A stretch of DNA of 64,000 bases from Grimontia marina (GTDB taxonomy: Bacteria > Pseudomonadota > Gammaproteobacteria > Enterobacterales > Vibrionaceae): the NCBI RefSeq assembly GCF_900060185.1, contig NZ_FIZY01000011.1, positions 62,001 through 126,000 of the forward strand, read 5' to 3'. Below are positions 1 to 9,786 of the stretch, in pieces; position 1 is the first letter of the stretch; each line of letters begins with the position of its first letter. A program made the translations under genes and the position numbers. The notes under the pieces were generated by a model. It was not told where the DNA came from. It saw only the letters and a program-made list of their open reading frames with translations, and made no database searches.

Positions 1-2
1 TG

Positions 3-1439
3 AAAGCGGTACGTGCGGAAGTAGGGCCTGATTTCGCGGTCGGTATTCGCATGACGGGAGACGAATTTCATCCTGATGGCCTTGACCACGAGAACATGAA
101 AGAAATCGCGGCCTACTATGACGGGCTGGGAATGATTGATTTCTTCAGCGTGGTCGGCTCAGGTTGTGACACCCACAATACCTTGGCTAACGTCATCCCG
201 AATATGACTTATCCGCCAGAGCCGTTTATTCATCTCGCCGCAGGTATTCGCAGCGTGGTGAATGTGCCGGTAATGCATGCACAAAACATCAAGGATCCGG
301 TACAGGCTGCGCGTGCGCTGGAAAGCGGATTGATTGACTTTGTCGGTATGACACGCGCCCACATCGCAGACCCTCATCTCATCACTAAAGTGAAGCTGGG
401 CCAGACAGATCAAATCCGTCAGTGTGTTGGTGCCAACTACTGCATCGACCGCCAATATCAGGGTATCGATGTCCTCTGTATCCAAAACGCAGCCACGTCT
501 CGTGAATCCAAAGTCCCACACATCATCAGCAAGACAGACGGCCCAATTCGCAAAGTGGTGGTGGTCGGTGGCGGTCCCGGTGGCATGGAAGCAGCGCGTG
601 TCTGTGCCGAGCGCGGTCATGAGGTCACCCTGTTTGAAAAAAACAGTGAGCTTGGTGGGCAAATCACGCTGGCTGCCGCTGCGCCTCAGCGTGAACAAAT
701 CGCAGGTATTACCCGCTGGTTCGATCTCGAACTGCGCCGTTTGGGTGTGAACCTTGTATTCGATACGGCGGCAGATGAAGCCACCATTATGGCTGAATCG
801 CCCGATGTGGTGGTGCTGGCTGTCGGCGGTAAACCGTTTATCAATCAGGAAGCTAAATGGGGCGGTGATGACGGTTTGGTGGTGAGCAGTTGGGACATTC
901 TGAGTGGTGCGGTTGAGCCGGGCAAAAACGTGGTGGTGTATGACACCATTTGCGAATTCGCGGGTATGTCTGTCGCGGATTATCTAGCGGCGAAAGGCTC
1001 ACTGGTGGAAATTGTCACCGATGACATCAAACCGGGTGTCGCAGTGGGCGGCACCAGCTTCCCCACATACTATCGAAGCCTCTACGAGCGCGATGTGGTG
1101 ATGACGCCGGATCTGGTGCTGGAAGAGGTCTACAAAGAGGGTGACAAGCTGATTGCCCGCTTCGAAAACGAATACACAGGTGTGTGCGAAGAGCGCGTGG
1201 TTGATCAGGTAGTGGTTGAAAATGGGGTCAGACCGGACGAGGCGCTCTACTATGCGCTTAAGGAAGGCTCCCGCAACCGCGGCCAGGTAGATATCGACAC
1301 CCTGTTCGCCTTCGAACCACAACCCGCATTTGCTGAACAGGCGGACGGTTATCTACTTTATCGCATCGGGGATTGCAGCGCGCAGCGCAATATTCACGCT
1401 GCCATCTACGATTCACTGCGTCTGTTTAAAGACCTCTGA
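3..1439 (+). CDS. dgcA: Dimethylglycine demethylase subunit DgcA (5' partial)
   Basis: This is the C-terminal two-thirds of an NADH:flavin oxidoreductase/trimethylamine-dehydrogenase-like protein, and the frame is open to the left edge. The end of an Old-Yellow-Enzyme-type barrel is followed by a Cys cluster (CVGANYC, then a Cys 12 residues on) and a dinucleotide-binding domain beginning VVVVGGGPGGMEAARV. In the DgcAB system the enzyme demethylates dimethylglycine to sarcosine during glycine betaine catabolism. The assignment rests on this fold plus the dgcB and ETF genes directly downstream. The second Cys of the usual CxxCxxC iron-sulfur motif is Ala here. A generic 2,4-dienoyl-CoA reductase-like enzyme is the alternative, made unlikely by the context. 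Confidence 0.85.
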   Translation, partial: KAVRAEVGPDFAVGIRMTGDEFHPDGLDHENMKEIAAYYDGLGMIDFFSVVGSGCDTHNTLANVIPNMTYPPEPFIHLAAGIRSVVNVPVMHAQNIKDPVQAARALESGLIDFVGMTRAHIADPHLITKVKLGQTDQIRQCVGANYCIDRQYQGIDVLCIQNAATSRESKVPHIISKTDGPIRKVVVVGGGPGGMEAARVCAERGHEVTLFEKNSELGGQITLAAAAPQREQIAGITRWFDLELRRLGVNLVFDTAADEATIMAESPDVVVLAVGGKPFINQEAKWGGDDGLVVSSWDILSGAVEPGKNVVVYDTICEFAGMSVADYLAAKGSLVEIVTDDIKPGVAVGGTSFPTYYRSLYERDVVMTPDLVLEEVYKEGDKLIARFENEYTGVCEERVVDQVVVENGVRPDEALYYALKEGSRNRGQVDIDTLFAFEPQPAFAEQADGYLLYRIGDCSAQRNIHAAIYDSLRLFKDL

Positions 1440-1459
1440 CCGACTGCGGGGTAGCTGTG

Positions 1460-3376
1460 ATGTGGACGTCGCTTATCGGTCCCTTGTTAGTCATCATGAT
1501 TGCGCTGGCGATTGCGGGCGCAGTCAAACGAATTCGTCTCTGGCAGCAAGGAAAGCCAGCCAGCTTTTCTATCGGGAAAGCCCTTGCTGCCATTCCCCGA
1601 CGCTACTTGGTCGATCTTCACGACGTGGTTGCACGTGACAAAGCGTTTGCGAACACGCATGTCGCCACTGCTGGGGGCTTTGTGGCATCCGGCATTTTAA
1701 TGGTGCTGGTTTTCGTTATGGGGTTAGACAATACCCTGACATTCGCATTAATGAGTGCAACGTTTGCCGCGATGGCGTTTGGTGCAGTAAAGGTGAAAAA
1801 GCGTCGCGAAAATCCTCCAGCGAACCTTTCCAAGGGGCCTTGGCAGAGGCTACCTAACAGTCTGCTGGTTTTCTCCTTCTCTGGTTTGATGATGTCATTG
1901 CTGTTGTTATTAGGCATCGGCAATGTGCCTATCATCGTCGCGGCGCTGCTTATCGTTGGCATTCTGTTAGGTTTGGCTGAGCTGCTGTTTGGTATGACCT
2001 GGGGCGGCCCAATGAAACACGCCTTTGCCGGTGCCTTGCATCTTGGTTTTCACCGTCGTCAGGAACGTTTTGGCGGTGGCCGATCAACGGGATTGAAGCC
2101 AATCAATCTCGACGAGCAAACTCTGGGCGTCGAAAAGCCATCCGATTTTTATTGGAACCAACTATTGGGATTTGATGCCTGCGTGCAATGCGGACGCTGT
2201 GAGAAAGTCTGTCCCGCGTTTGCCGCAGGTCAGCCGTTGAATCCGAAGAAACTGATTCAGGATATGGTGGTCGGCATGGCAGGGGGTGATACCGGGAATT
2301 ATGCGGGTATTCAGTACCCTGGCAAATCTGATGAGGCTCGCTGCGGCGCGCCGGACAAGCCACTGTTTGAAGGTCTGCTGGATGCTGAAACTGTCTGGTC
2401 TTGCACTACCTGTCGGGCTTGTGTGGAAGAATGTCCGATGATGATCGAACATGTCGATGCCATCGTCGACATGCGCCGCAACCTGACCCTTGCAAAAGGC
2501 GAAACGGTCGGAAAAGGTGCTGAAGTGTTGGAAAATCTGATAGCAACCGATAACCCGAATGGTCTGTCGCCAAACAGCCGAGCGAACTGGTCCGTCGATC
2601 TCAAACTCAATCATCTGTCAGAGGTAGGTACCACGGATGTGCTGCTGTGGGCAGGGGATGGTGCCTTTGATTTGGCTTACCAACGTACGCTCCGTGCGGT
2701 GGTTGCTCTGCTGCGTAACGCCAATATTGATTTCGCCATTTTGGGCAACGAAGAATTGGATAGCGGCGATCTGGCGCGCCGTCTGGGTGATGAAGCGACC
2801 TTCCAGCGCTTAGCGATTGCCAATGTAAAAACCCTGAACAAATACCAATTCAGGTCGATTGTTACGCCGGATCCCCATGCTTTCCATGTATTGAAAAACG
2901 AGTATCCGGATTTCGGTGGCAGCTATGATGTCTTCCACCATACCGAGTATCTCGCAAAGCTGGTTGAGCAAGGTGATATCAAACTCAATCAGGCCAAAGC
3001 CCAATCGGTAACGTATCACGATCCTTGTTATCTAGGACGTTACAACGGTGGCTATGATGCACCCCGTTACCTTCTGAGCAGCATGGGACTGACGGTGAGT
3101 GAAATGGAACGCTCAGGTTACCGCTCGCGTTGTTGCGGCGGTGGTGGTGGTGCGCCAGTTACCGATATTCCGGGCGAACATCGCATTGCGGACATGCGAA
3201 TGGATGATGCCCGCGAGACGGGCGCAGACATGGTGGCGGTCGCCTGCCCGCAGTGTGCAGTAATGTTGGAAGGTGTGGTGATGCCAAGGCCGGAAGTGAA
3301 GGACATTGCGGTCATGCTGCTCGATGCCATGGCAGAAAATGCCGACGCTGGCAAAGTAAAAGCGGTGGGGGAGTAA
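1460..3376 (+). CDS. dgcB: DgcB, membrane Fe-S/heterodisulfide reductase-like subunit
   Basis: This 638-residue protein has hydrophobic segments near residues 3-21, 70-113 and 133-180, so it is probably membrane-anchored. It then carries two ferredoxin-type motifs, CVQCGRCEKVCP (about residue 241) and CTTCRACVEEC (about 314). The C-terminal part has heterodisulfide-reductase-like Cys-rich motifs (RCCGGGGG near 557, CPQC near 595). It is expected to take electrons from DgcA-type demethylation, possibly with the adjacent ETF. It begins 20 bases after dgcA. A GTG lies directly before the chosen ATG, so the start could be one codon earlier. Confidence 0.85.
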   Translation: MWTSLIGPLLVIMIALAIAGAVKRIRLWQQGKPASFSIGKALAAIPRRYLVDLHDVVARDKAFANTHVATAGGFVASGILMVLVFVMGLDNTLTFALMSATFAAMAFGAVKVKKRRENPPANLSKGPWQRLPNSLLVFSFSGLMMSLLLLLGIGNVPIIVAALLIVGILLGLAELLFGMTWGGPMKHAFAGALHLGFHRRQERFGGGRSTGLKPINLDEQTLGVEKPSDFYWNQLLGFDACVQCGRCEKVCPAFAAGQPLNPKKLIQDMVVGMAGGDTGNYAGIQYPGKSDEARCGAPDKPLFEGLLDAETVWSCTTCRACVEECPMMIEHVDAIVDMRRNLTLAKGETVGKGAEVLENLIATDNPNGLSPNSRANWSVDLKLNHLSEVGTTDVLLWAGDGAFDLAYQRTLRAVVALLRNANIDFAILGNEELDSGDLARRLGDEATFQRLAIANVKTLNKYQFRSIVTPDPHAFHVLKNEYPDFGGSYDVFHHTEYLAKLVEQGDIKLNQAKAQSVTYHDPCYLGRYNGGYDAPRYLLSSMGLTVSEMERSGYRSRCCGGGGGAPVTDIPGEHRIADMRMDDARETGADMVAVACPQCAVMLEGVVMPRPEVKDIAVMLLDAMAENADAGKVKAVGE

Positions 3377-4576
3377 ATGGACGACATCAAACGACGCGAT
3401 CCCCGTAAAGAACATATCCTGAGAAATCGCCTGCACCCTCAGTATGATGAGATGGCTGTTGACCATGATTTGCTGATGTCAGGAGGTACCAACCGCAAAA
3501 ATCCCCACAAGCAGGGGTACTTATCGGCGGAAGGCATTAAACGGATCGACCGCTCTGGTGCTGCGGTCGCGGCGGCTGGCGTGGCAAAAATACAGCAAGA
3601 TCAAAGCCTGCCGCTGAGGGCAATCGTTAATCCTTCCAACTATATTGTGGTGTTTTCGGATTCTGACAGTGCCAAGCTGACGGTGCTGGATAAAGATATG
3701 TTAGGGCTTGCTCATTCTTTGGCTGATGATGGCACAGCCGTCGTGATGATTAACCTTCACAGCCGTGAAGATGACCTCGCCTCGGCAGGGGCAGACAGAG
3801 CACTGGCGCTTGATGCAGCCAGTTACTCCCCTGACAGCTGGCTCGCGATATTACAAACCATCGAAACTGAGCTTTCCCCCAAACATTGGATATTCGCGGA
3901 TGGCACCTTAGTCGGTGGTGATTTAGCAAGAAGATTGGCGGTTTCACTGGGCGTAAGACCAGTGACTCGCGGCAAGCTTTACGCTGAAGGCACCCTGAAT
4001 TGTGGCGGTGGTGACGGATCGAAAAGCGTTAACCGGAAGCTTTCCCGCATCTTGCTGGTGGAAGAACAAGTGGCTGACCTCATTGCTGGCTTTATCACTG
4101 AAGCATCTTCTCTGGATGTCGCAGAAGTGGCGGGCGTGATCCCCAAAGTCACTGATCTTGGTGGTGTCGCCGTTGATCCGGCAGACATTCCTTTGGCGGA
4201 AACCCGCTTTATTCTCTCCGGCGGTAACGGTATTCGTAATTGGGCCTTGTTCCATCAATGTGCGCAAGCATTGGGTGCGACAGAAGGTGCCAGCCGTGTT
4301 GCTGTTGATAACGGGCATATGCCGAGAACGACTCAAGTGGGTGCAACCGGCACTTACGTGAACGCCAAAGTCTATATCGCGGTAGGTATTTCGGGCGCGA
4401 TTCAGCATTTGCAGGGGATGACGACCTGTGAAACTGTCATCGCACTCAATACTGATGCCAACTGCGACATGATTAAGCGTGCTGATCTGAGCATTATTGC
4501 TGACAGCAGCGAGGTGATGCAGGCATTGGTTGACGCAACCGCTGGTGGTAAAGGAGAGCTTGATAATGTCGGATAA
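3377..4576 (+). CDS. Electron transfer flavoprotein alpha subunit (dgc-linked)
   Basis: This 399-residue ETF-alpha/FixB family protein has the conserved C-terminal FAD-binding domain: SGGNGIRNW, then VGATGTYVNAKVYIAVGISGAIQH, quoted here in part around residues 275-360. The N-terminal 60 residues are charged and longer than in housekeeping EtfA. The ATG follows the dgcB stop codon with no gap, so the genes are translationally coupled. The location indicates a dedicated ETF passing electrons from dimethylglycine demethylation, not the fatty-acid oxidation ETF. The exact electron acceptor cannot be read from the sequence. Confidence 0.85.
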   Translation: MDDIKRRDPRKEHILRNRLHPQYDEMAVDHDLLMSGGTNRKNPHKQGYLSAEGIKRIDRSGAAVAAAGVAKIQQDQSLPLRAIVNPSNYIVVFSDSDSAKLTVLDKDMLGLAHSLADDGTAVVMINLHSREDDLASAGADRALALDAASYSPDSWLAILQTIETELSPKHWIFADGTLVGGDLARRLAVSLGVRPVTRGKLYAEGTLNCGGGDGSKSVNRKLSRILLVEEQVADLIAGFITEASSLDVAEVAGVIPKVTDLGGVAVDPADIPLAETRFILSGGNGIRNWALFHQCAQALGATEGASRVAVDNGHMPRTTQVGATGTYVNAKVYIAVGISGAIQHLQGMTTCETVIALNTDANCDMIKRADLSIIADSSEVMQALVDATAGGKGELDNVG

Positions 4577-5339
4577 CCAAAACATCCTGGTACTGGTTTC
4601 AGCCGGCCAACATCCGCTCTCTGGGCGCCCAAGACGGGCAGAGCGTGATGCCAAGGCGCTGGAAATGGCTATGACCCAGTCTGAATCCGCAATGGTTGTA
4701 TTTGCCGGAGACCCGCAATCACCTGCTATTCGGGAGTATCTCGGTATGGGCGTCTCCAAGGTCAATGTGTTGAAGCAACCCGAAGGGGCAGACACAAGCA
4801 CGGCACTGGCGGATTTCGTCAAATCCCAGCAGCCCCAACTGGTTTTCTGTGGTGCCCGGGCAGAGCACGGGGAATCATCCGGCATGGTGCCGTATTTGGT
4901 TGCCGATGAGTTAGGTGCAGCCGTCGTGCCGGAAGTGGTCAATGTGACGGGGCATACCGATTCCCATGTTGAAGTGCTTCAGGCTTTGGCGGGCGGTCAG
5001 CGCAGAAAACTAAGGGTAGAACTACCTGCCGTGCTGATTGCCAGTGCATCAGCACCGGCAGCGAGGCAAAGTGCGTTTACCAAAGCGAGAGACGGGTTAG
5101 TGAATGTGCTGGAAGTTGAAGTGAAAATGGATTTTGAGCAACAGGGCTGGGAATGGCAGCCTGCCAAAAAACGTCCGAAGCGCACCAAAACCGTCGCGGC
5201 CAAAGCGTCCAGTCGTGATCGCTTTAAAGCCGCCACCGCAGCGCCTGCTTCTTCGGGCGGAAAGGTGATGATGAACCCAAGCCCTCAGGAAGCGGCAGAA
5301 GCGATTCTTTGTTTGTTGAAGGAAAAAGGACTCGTCTAA
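4566..5339 (+). CDS. Electron transfer flavoprotein beta subunit (dgc-linked)
   Basis: This 257-residue ETF-beta/FixA family protein begins MSDNQNILVLVSAGQHPLSG and contains the central PEVVNVTGHTD and LRVELPAVL segments typical of the family. The ATG at 4566 is preceded by AAGGAGAG and lies inside the last codons of the alpha-subunit gene (11-base overlap). An upstream TTG at 4530 is an unlikely start. It should form the heterodimer with the preceding alpha subunit. The C-terminal 60 residues are rich in Lys, Arg and Ala (KKRPKRTK), an unusual basic tail. No terminator is obvious after it. Confidence 0.85.
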   Translation: MSDNQNILVLVSAGQHPLSGRPRRAERDAKALEMAMTQSESAMVVFAGDPQSPAIREYLGMGVSKVNVLKQPEGADTSTALADFVKSQQPQLVFCGARAEHGESSGMVPYLVADELGAAVVPEVVNVTGHTDSHVEVLQALAGGQRRKLRVELPAVLIASASAPAARQSAFTKARDGLVNVLEVEVKMDFEQQGWEWQPAKKRPKRTKTVAAKASSRDRFKAATAAPASSGGKVMMNPSPQEAAEAILCLLKEKGLV

Positions 5340-5455
5340 AGCAGAGTATCCCCCCTACCTTTGTTCAACTTTTTACTCAAACCATCTGGATGTGGCATTT
5401 TCGGGTGGTTTGGGTATAACCTCTCCTTAAAACACTATTGAACAAAGGCTATTTC

Positions 5456-5686
5456 TTGAAACGGATCGTTTTATATACCAGTAAAAATTGTGCTCACTGC
5501 CAGTCAGCCAAGCAGTTTTTCGATAGCAAGAAAATCGCCTACCGCCTGTGCGATGTAGGAACTCCAAGAGGCAGGAAAGAACATGCCTCGCTGGGTGTGC
5601 GTGGCGTGCCGGTGATAAAGATTGGTGACAAGGTTTTGCATGGCTTCAATGCCAAAGCCGTTCAAAAAGCACTGAAAGGTGATTGA
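5456..5686 (+). CDS. Glutaredoxin-like protein
   Basis: This small protein (76 residues from the TTG at 5456, 82 from the TTG at 5438) has a thioredoxin-fold pattern: beta strand IVLYTSKNC, active site CAHC, then GVRGVPVIKIGDKVLHGFN with the cis-proline VP. It resembles NrdH/glutaredoxin-like proteins that reduce disulfides with glutathione or thioredoxin reductase. AAAGG lies about eight bases before the second TTG, which decides the start. It precedes arsR, and small glutaredoxins can support arsenate reduction. A functional link is inference only, because the gene lies upstream of the ars operator. Confidence 0.7.
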   Translation: MKRIVLYTSKNCAHCQSAKQFFDSKKIAYRLCDVGTPRGRKEHASLGVRGVPVIKIGDKVLHGFNAKAVQKALKGD

Positions 5687-5746
5687 GCTTTCATAGAAAG
5701 CGAAAGCCCAATTATCTGTGAGTCTGAAATCAAAGTGTCACTTTAC

Positions 5747-5762
5747 ATATGAAAAAACATAT
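5747..5762. promoter_or_regulatory. Probable ArsR operator upstream of arsR
   Basis: A perfect dyad ATATG-N6-CATAT (spacer AAAAAA) lies 34 bases before the arsR start. The same dyad recurs before the ACR3 gene. ArsR repressors are known to bind AT-rich dyads of this kind and release on arsenite. Confidence 0.7.
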
Positions 5763-5796
5763 ATAAAGTATGCAAGGGTTAAGTATGACTTGGTGA

Positions 5797-6150
5797 ATGT
5801 GCGTGATCTCTCCCGTTAAGTTCTACAAATGTATGGCTGATGAAACCCGTCTGAAAACCCTAATGCTACTGCAACAGGAAGGTGAGCTTTGCGTGTGTGA
5901 GTTAATGGAAGCGCTCGAGGAAAGCCAACCAAAAGTATCCCGTCATCTTGCTCAATTGCGTAAATGCCGCCTCCTGACAGATCGCCGTCAGGGTCAGTGG
6001 GTGTTTTACAGCATTTCCAGTACGCTGCCGGCGTGGGCGAAAGAGGTGCTTGCCGTGACGACCCACTCAAATCCGGTCTTCCTGCAAGAAAGTATGTCCC
6101 GCCTATGCAAAATGGGCGATCGCCCAGAGCGCGCTTCTACCTGTTGTTAA
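5797..6150 (+). CDS. arsR: ArsR-family arsenic-responsive repressor
   Basis: This 117-residue ArsR/SmtB winged-helix protein has the arsenite-binding motif ELCVCEL with Cys32 and Cys34. The recognition helix region is SQPKVSRHLAQLRKC, and the wing contains RRQGQWVFYSI. A Cys pair also ends the protein. It should repress its own gene and the pump gene downstream until As(III) or Sb(III) binds. The ATG at 5797 follows GGTGA. The gene lies between two copies of the same dyad operator, which supports both autoregulation and separate control of the pump. Confidence 0.88.
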   Translation: MCVISPVKFYKCMADETRLKTLMLLQQEGELCVCELMEALEESQPKVSRHLAQLRKCRLLTDRRQGQWVFYSISSTLPAWAKEVLAVTTHSNPVFLQESMSRLCKMGDRPERASTCC

Positions 6151-6190
6151 GGGCTGAGAGTGAGGATGATGGTTTTTAAAAATTCAACAC

Positions 6191-6206
6191 ATATGATTTT
6201 TCATAT
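6191..6206. promoter_or_regulatory. Probable ArsR operator upstream of the ACR3 pump gene
   Basis: A second perfect ATATG-N6-CATAT dyad (spacer ATTTTT) ends 23 bases before the pump start. It differs in spacer from the copy before arsR but keeps both half-sites exactly. Confidence 0.7.
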
Positions 6207-6229
6207 ATTAAATAATTCGGGATAGAGTT

Positions 6230-7261
6230 ATGGGCATGTTTGAACGCTACCTTTCCGTATGGGTAGCAGTGTGTATTGGTGCAGGTGTACTGCTTGGAAA
6301 TCTTATTCCTTCTGCTTTTGAAGTGGTCGCTAACCTAGAATTTGCACATGTAAACCTGGTGGTTGCAGTACTGATTTGGGTGATGATCTTCCCGATGATG
6401 GTACAGGTTGATTTCTCCGCCATTAAAGACGTAGGCAAAAAGCCAAAAGGCCTTGCGCTGACGTTAGTGATCAACTGGTTGGTGAAGCCCTTCACTATGG
6501 CAGCTTTGGGCTGGTTGTTCTTCAAAGGTATCTTTTCAGATTGGGTTGATCCACAAAGTGCGGGCGAATACATCGCAGGCATGATTCTTCTGGGTGTGGC
6601 TCCCTGCACCGCCATGGTTTTTGTTTGGAGCCAACTGACTAAAGGGGATGCCAACTATACCCTGGTTCAGGTGTCAGTGAATGACATCATTATGGTGTTT
6701 GCATTCGCACCGATTACTGCATTCCTGTTAGGTGTGACAGACATCCAAGTGCCTTGGGAAACCTTGATTCTATCTGTTGCTTTGTATGTTGTTCTTCCGC
6801 TCGTAGCGGGGACTTGGGCACGCAAACACCTACTGGCAAAAGGTGAAGATAAATTGCAAAGCTTCCTGACGGCCGTGAAGCCGTGGTCTATTGTGGGCTT
6901 ACTGGGCACTGTTGTTTTGCTGTTTGGTTTTCAGGCGCAGACCATCGTCAGTCAGCCTCAAACCATCTTGTTAATTGCGATACCTTTGCTTATTCAAACT
7001 TACGGCATCTTTGCGATTGCTTACGGCGCTGCGAAGTGGCTCAAGCTCCCACATAACGTGGCAGCTCCGGCTGGTATGATTGGTACCTCTAACTTCTTTG
7101 AATTGGCAGTGGCCGTTGCGATCTCGTTGTTTGGTTTGCACTCCGGTGCCGCATTGGCGACGGTCGTAGGTGTGTTGGTGGAGGTACCAGTCATGCTTTC
7201 ATTGGTATGGTTTGCGAACAGAACAACTCATTGGTTTGAGTCCGCCAAAGCGCACCAGTGA
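6230..7261 (+). CDS. ACR3-family arsenite efflux transporter
   Basis: This 343-residue polytopic membrane protein of the bile/arsenite/riboflavin transporter superfamily has about ten hydrophobic segments. It carries the ACR3 hallmark [17 protein letters not shown], with Cys126 as the likely functional Cys, and the [19 protein letters not shown] block near residue 285. It extrudes arsenite using the membrane potential. It follows arsR after 79 bases containing its own operator dyad. Family members are often named ArsB or Acr3; the sequence is clearly the ACR3 type and not the E. coli ArsB type. Confidence 0.9.
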   Translation: MGMFERYLSVWVAVCIGAGVLLGNLIPSAFEVVANLEFAHVNLVVAVLIWVMIFPMMVQVDFSAIKDVGKKPKGLALTLVINWLVKPFTMAALGWLFFKGIFSDWVDPQSAGEYIAGMILLGVAPCTAMVFVWSQLTKGDANYTLVQVSVNDIIMVFAFAPITAFLLGVTDIQVPWETLILSVALYVVLPLVAGTWARKHLLAKGEDKLQSFLTAVKPWSIVGLLGTVVLLFGFQAQTIVSQPQTILLIAIPLLIQTYGIFAIAYGAAKWLKLPHNVAAPAGMIGTSNFFELAVAVAISLFGLHSGAALATVVGVLVEVPVMLSLVWFANRTTHWFESAKAHQ

Positions 7262-7272
7262 CCGAATTAGAA

Positions 7273-7295
7273 AGCCCTGCGATGCAGGACTTTTT
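7273..7295 (+). terminator. Rho-independent terminator after the ACR3 gene
   Basis: CCTGC-GAT-GCAGG forms a stem extended by a partly paired AGC/ACT base, followed by five T residues on the plus strand, 12 bases after the stop codon. Confidence 0.7.
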
Positions 7296-7330
7296 GGTGC
7301 ACTAAGCAGTTAAACCAATATCTCGCTAAA

Positions 7331-7353
7331 AAATGCCTGCGGGGCGGGCATTT
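7331..7353 (-). terminator. Terminator of the chemoreceptor gene
   Basis: AAATGCC pairs with GGCATTT across a GC-rich loop. The T run lies on the minus strand, so it serves the leftward chemoreceptor gene. Confidence 0.65.
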
Positions 7354-7382
7354 ATTGGGTTGGGTAGTTGCCTTGGCCGACG

Positions 7383-9263
7383 TTAGACACGGAAGTTATT
7401 CAGCTCGTCGTCTTGTCGCTTATTGAGGTCAACCATTTGATTACATTTTTGTTCTTGCTCTGAAGCCTTCTCTGCAACACTCTGGCTGATACTGCGAATA
7501 TTTGCAGTGTTCTGATTAATCTCTTGTACAGTACCGTTCTGCATTGCAGCTGCATTGGCAATATCTGTTGTGACAGTATTGATTAGGCCGATATTTTCCC
7601 GTATTTCTAGCAGAACATTGGATGCCTCTTTAGCAACTTGTTGAACATCCTGTGCGGATCCCTGACTCTTAGTTATGATTGATTCAGCGCCTGCAACGCC
7701 AGTCTGTAACTGGCTAATTTTGCTTTTTATCTCTTCTGTAGACTGCTGTGTACGTGACGCAAGCGCTCTGACTTCATCTGCCACAACAGCGAACCCACGT
7801 CCAGTGTCGCCTGCTCTGGCTGCTTCAATAGCAGCATTCAATGCGAGAAGGTTGGTTTGTTCGGCAATATCAGTGATCACAGTAAGTATGGAGGCAATGT
7901 TATTGCTGTACTCTTCGAGATCAGTAATCTTATTAACAACCTCGTCCATGTTTATCATTAGTGCGGAAATTGATTCAACGGTATGAGAGACGACTTCTGA
8001 ACCGCGTTGTGCAGCTTTATCTGCTACCTCCGCAGAATCTGAAGCTTGTTTGGCATTATCAGAAACAGACCCTGCAATTTCTAACATATTTTCCATAGCA
8101 GAAGTGAGCTTGTTGAGCTCATGCAGTTGCTCCTGGGCCCGGCGCGAAGAGTCAACAGCAGAGCGAGAAGTATAGTCAGTGTTGTTTTTTACCTCGACAG
8201 AGATATCTTTAATCTGTTTTACGAGTTTCTGTAAATAGCTCAAGAAGGTGTTGAACTCGGTAGATAAGTGACCAAACTCGTCCTTTCGGTTTACATGAAT
8301 GCGTTTAGTGAGATCGCCCTCTCCATTGTTAATTTCACTTAACGAGGAGCGAAGCAATGTCAATGGTTTAAGTTGCCTGCTTAGTGTAAGTATGAGAGCA
8401 ATAGAACAGAGTAGCGTACTGAGCAAGGTCGCAACCATTGCCGTCCATCCCAGTTGAGTCACTTGCGCCAACACTTTTGATTCCGACAATACCGCGCCGA
8501 TTAGCCAGTTTTTTCCATAAATGTTGTCTAGGGGGTAAAAGACAGTAAAAACAGCCTCCCCTGCAACCTTTGCTGGTGTTAGTCGATGGTTGAACTCTAA
8601 AAGCCCGCCGTCGAAGAGCTTCTCGATGTTTTCACCATTTAAAGAGGAATCAGGGTGGCTGATGATATTGCCATCCACATCCATCAAAAACGCATAACCA
8701 GCATTATTAAATGTCAGTGTGTTGATCGACTGAGATACCGTTTCAAGGCTCAAATCACCACCAAATGCCCCCTCAAAACTTCCTTTATTGGTTAAATTGG
8801 CTACAGCAGAGATGAGGATTTCGTTTGAGGCAGCATCTGCATATGGATCGGTGAGAATCGCTCTGTCATGTGCTTTGGCTAGCGGATACCAAGGCCGTTT
8901 TCTTGCGTCCCAACCTTCAGGGGCCCATTTCTCGTCATTGGTTATGGGTTTCCCATCCGTTTTTAGGCCGCCGAAAATAAGAATGAATTCTTCTTGGAGC
9001 AAAGAATTATCAAACGTTTTTTGGATAGTGTTCTGGCTGAAATCTGCATCTATAGAGCGGGCCATCATATCGATGAGAGATAGCTTGGCATTTAACCAGT
9101 TTGTAATTTGTTGTCCTAGTGCAGCAGTTGCCTCCTGAGTGGCCTGTTCTTTGTTGTTAAGAATTGTTGTTTTTACGGTATGGTATTGAAACCACGAAAA
9201 ACTGGCAAAACTCAAAACGATTACAGAAGATGCGATAACAGCAATTCGTTGAGCTACACGCAT
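7383..9263 (-). CDS. Methyl-accepting chemotaxis protein
   Basis: This 626-residue transducer has an N-terminal membrane helix (about 8-28) and a periplasmic dCache-like sensor domain (about 35-270, with WDARKRPWY and the small-ligand-type DPYADA). A second membrane helix (about 278-298) is followed by HAMP (about 300-355) and a signalling domain with the hairpin tip [23 protein letters not shown]. Cache chemoreceptors of this kind commonly sense amino acids or organic acids; the ligand is not readable here. A strong AAGGAGGTGAT ribosome site precedes the ATG. There is no chemotaxis gene nearby, so it is a stand-alone receptor. Confidence 0.92.
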   Translation of the reverse strand: MRVAQRIAVIASSVIVLSFASFSWFQYHTVKTTILNNKEQATQEATAALGQQITNWLNAKLSLIDMMARSIDADFSQNTIQKTFDNSLLQEEFILIFGGLKTDGKPITNDEKWAPEGWDARKRPWYPLAKAHDRAILTDPYADAASNEILISAVANLTNKGSFEGAFGGDLSLETVSQSINTLTFNNAGYAFLMDVDGNIISHPDSSLNGENIEKLFDGGLLEFNHRLTPAKVAGEAVFTVFYPLDNIYGKNWLIGAVLSESKVLAQVTQLGWTAMVATLLSTLLCSIALILTLSRQLKPLTLLRSSLSEINNGEGDLTKRIHVNRKDEFGHLSTEFNTFLSYLQKLVKQIKDISVEVKNNTDYTSRSAVDSSRRAQEQLHELNKLTSAMENMLEIAGSVSDNAKQASDSAEVADKAAQRGSEVVSHTVESISALMINMDEVVNKITDLEEYSNNIASILTVITDIAEQTNLLALNAAIEAARAGDTGRGFAVVADEVRALASRTQQSTEEIKSKISQLQTGVAGAESIITKSQGSAQDVQQVAKEASNVLLEIRENIGLINTVTTDIANAAAMQNGTVQEINQNTANIRSISQSVAEKASEQEQKCNQMVDLNKRQDDELNNFRV

Positions 9264-9786
9264 TTTATCACCTCCTTATTGTACTTCTAACAATATAGAC
9301 GCCTGTCTCAATTATTCATCGTGGATGATAATTTTTTCTCAGCTCTCTTTTGTAAAAAGGTGTGAGATGTTGATTGGTAACAATTAGATAGAATGAGTTG
9401 GTACACGAAATCATTGTGATGGGTTATGCATGTAGCGGTGCTTCAAATACTCCCAGTTAACATGGCGTTGCACATTTTTAATGTTGAGGGGAGAACGGAG
9501 AGCATCCTAAATCAAAGATAATGATTGGCTGAGCCCGCCAGAGTTATGTGCTAGATAGTTCTGGTCGCAGTGAGGTTAGTGACATGGAAAGCTATTGTAC
9601 GGAGGGAAAACGACCCGAAGATATCAAAATCTGCTTCTAATGACAAAAATTCGAAGAATGAACAAACAAATGCAAATAGCGCAGGTTTACATCTCAAATA
9701 TGTGAGCCTTTGATGTCTTATTATTGAGGCATGTATCTTCCCTTGGGCCACACTTAACGTAATGAGAGCTTTCGAATGAGTGAGCG
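9264..9786. other. Intergenic region between divergent sensory genes
   Basis: About 520 bases separate the divergent chemoreceptor and diguanylate cyclase genes. I see no credible coding frame, RNA gene or repeat. Promoters for both genes must lie here but none is clear enough to place. Confidence 0.5.

Noticed and set aside
5341-5437. Terminator after the ETF genes from the CAAACCA/TGGTTTG pair
   Set aside because: The stem is seven bases with a loop of about 20 and no T tail, so it is too weak to call.
9551-9751. Open frame of 66 codons on the minus strand between the sensory genes
   Set aside because: No ribosome site, no recognisable domain, and it sits in the likely divergent promoter region.
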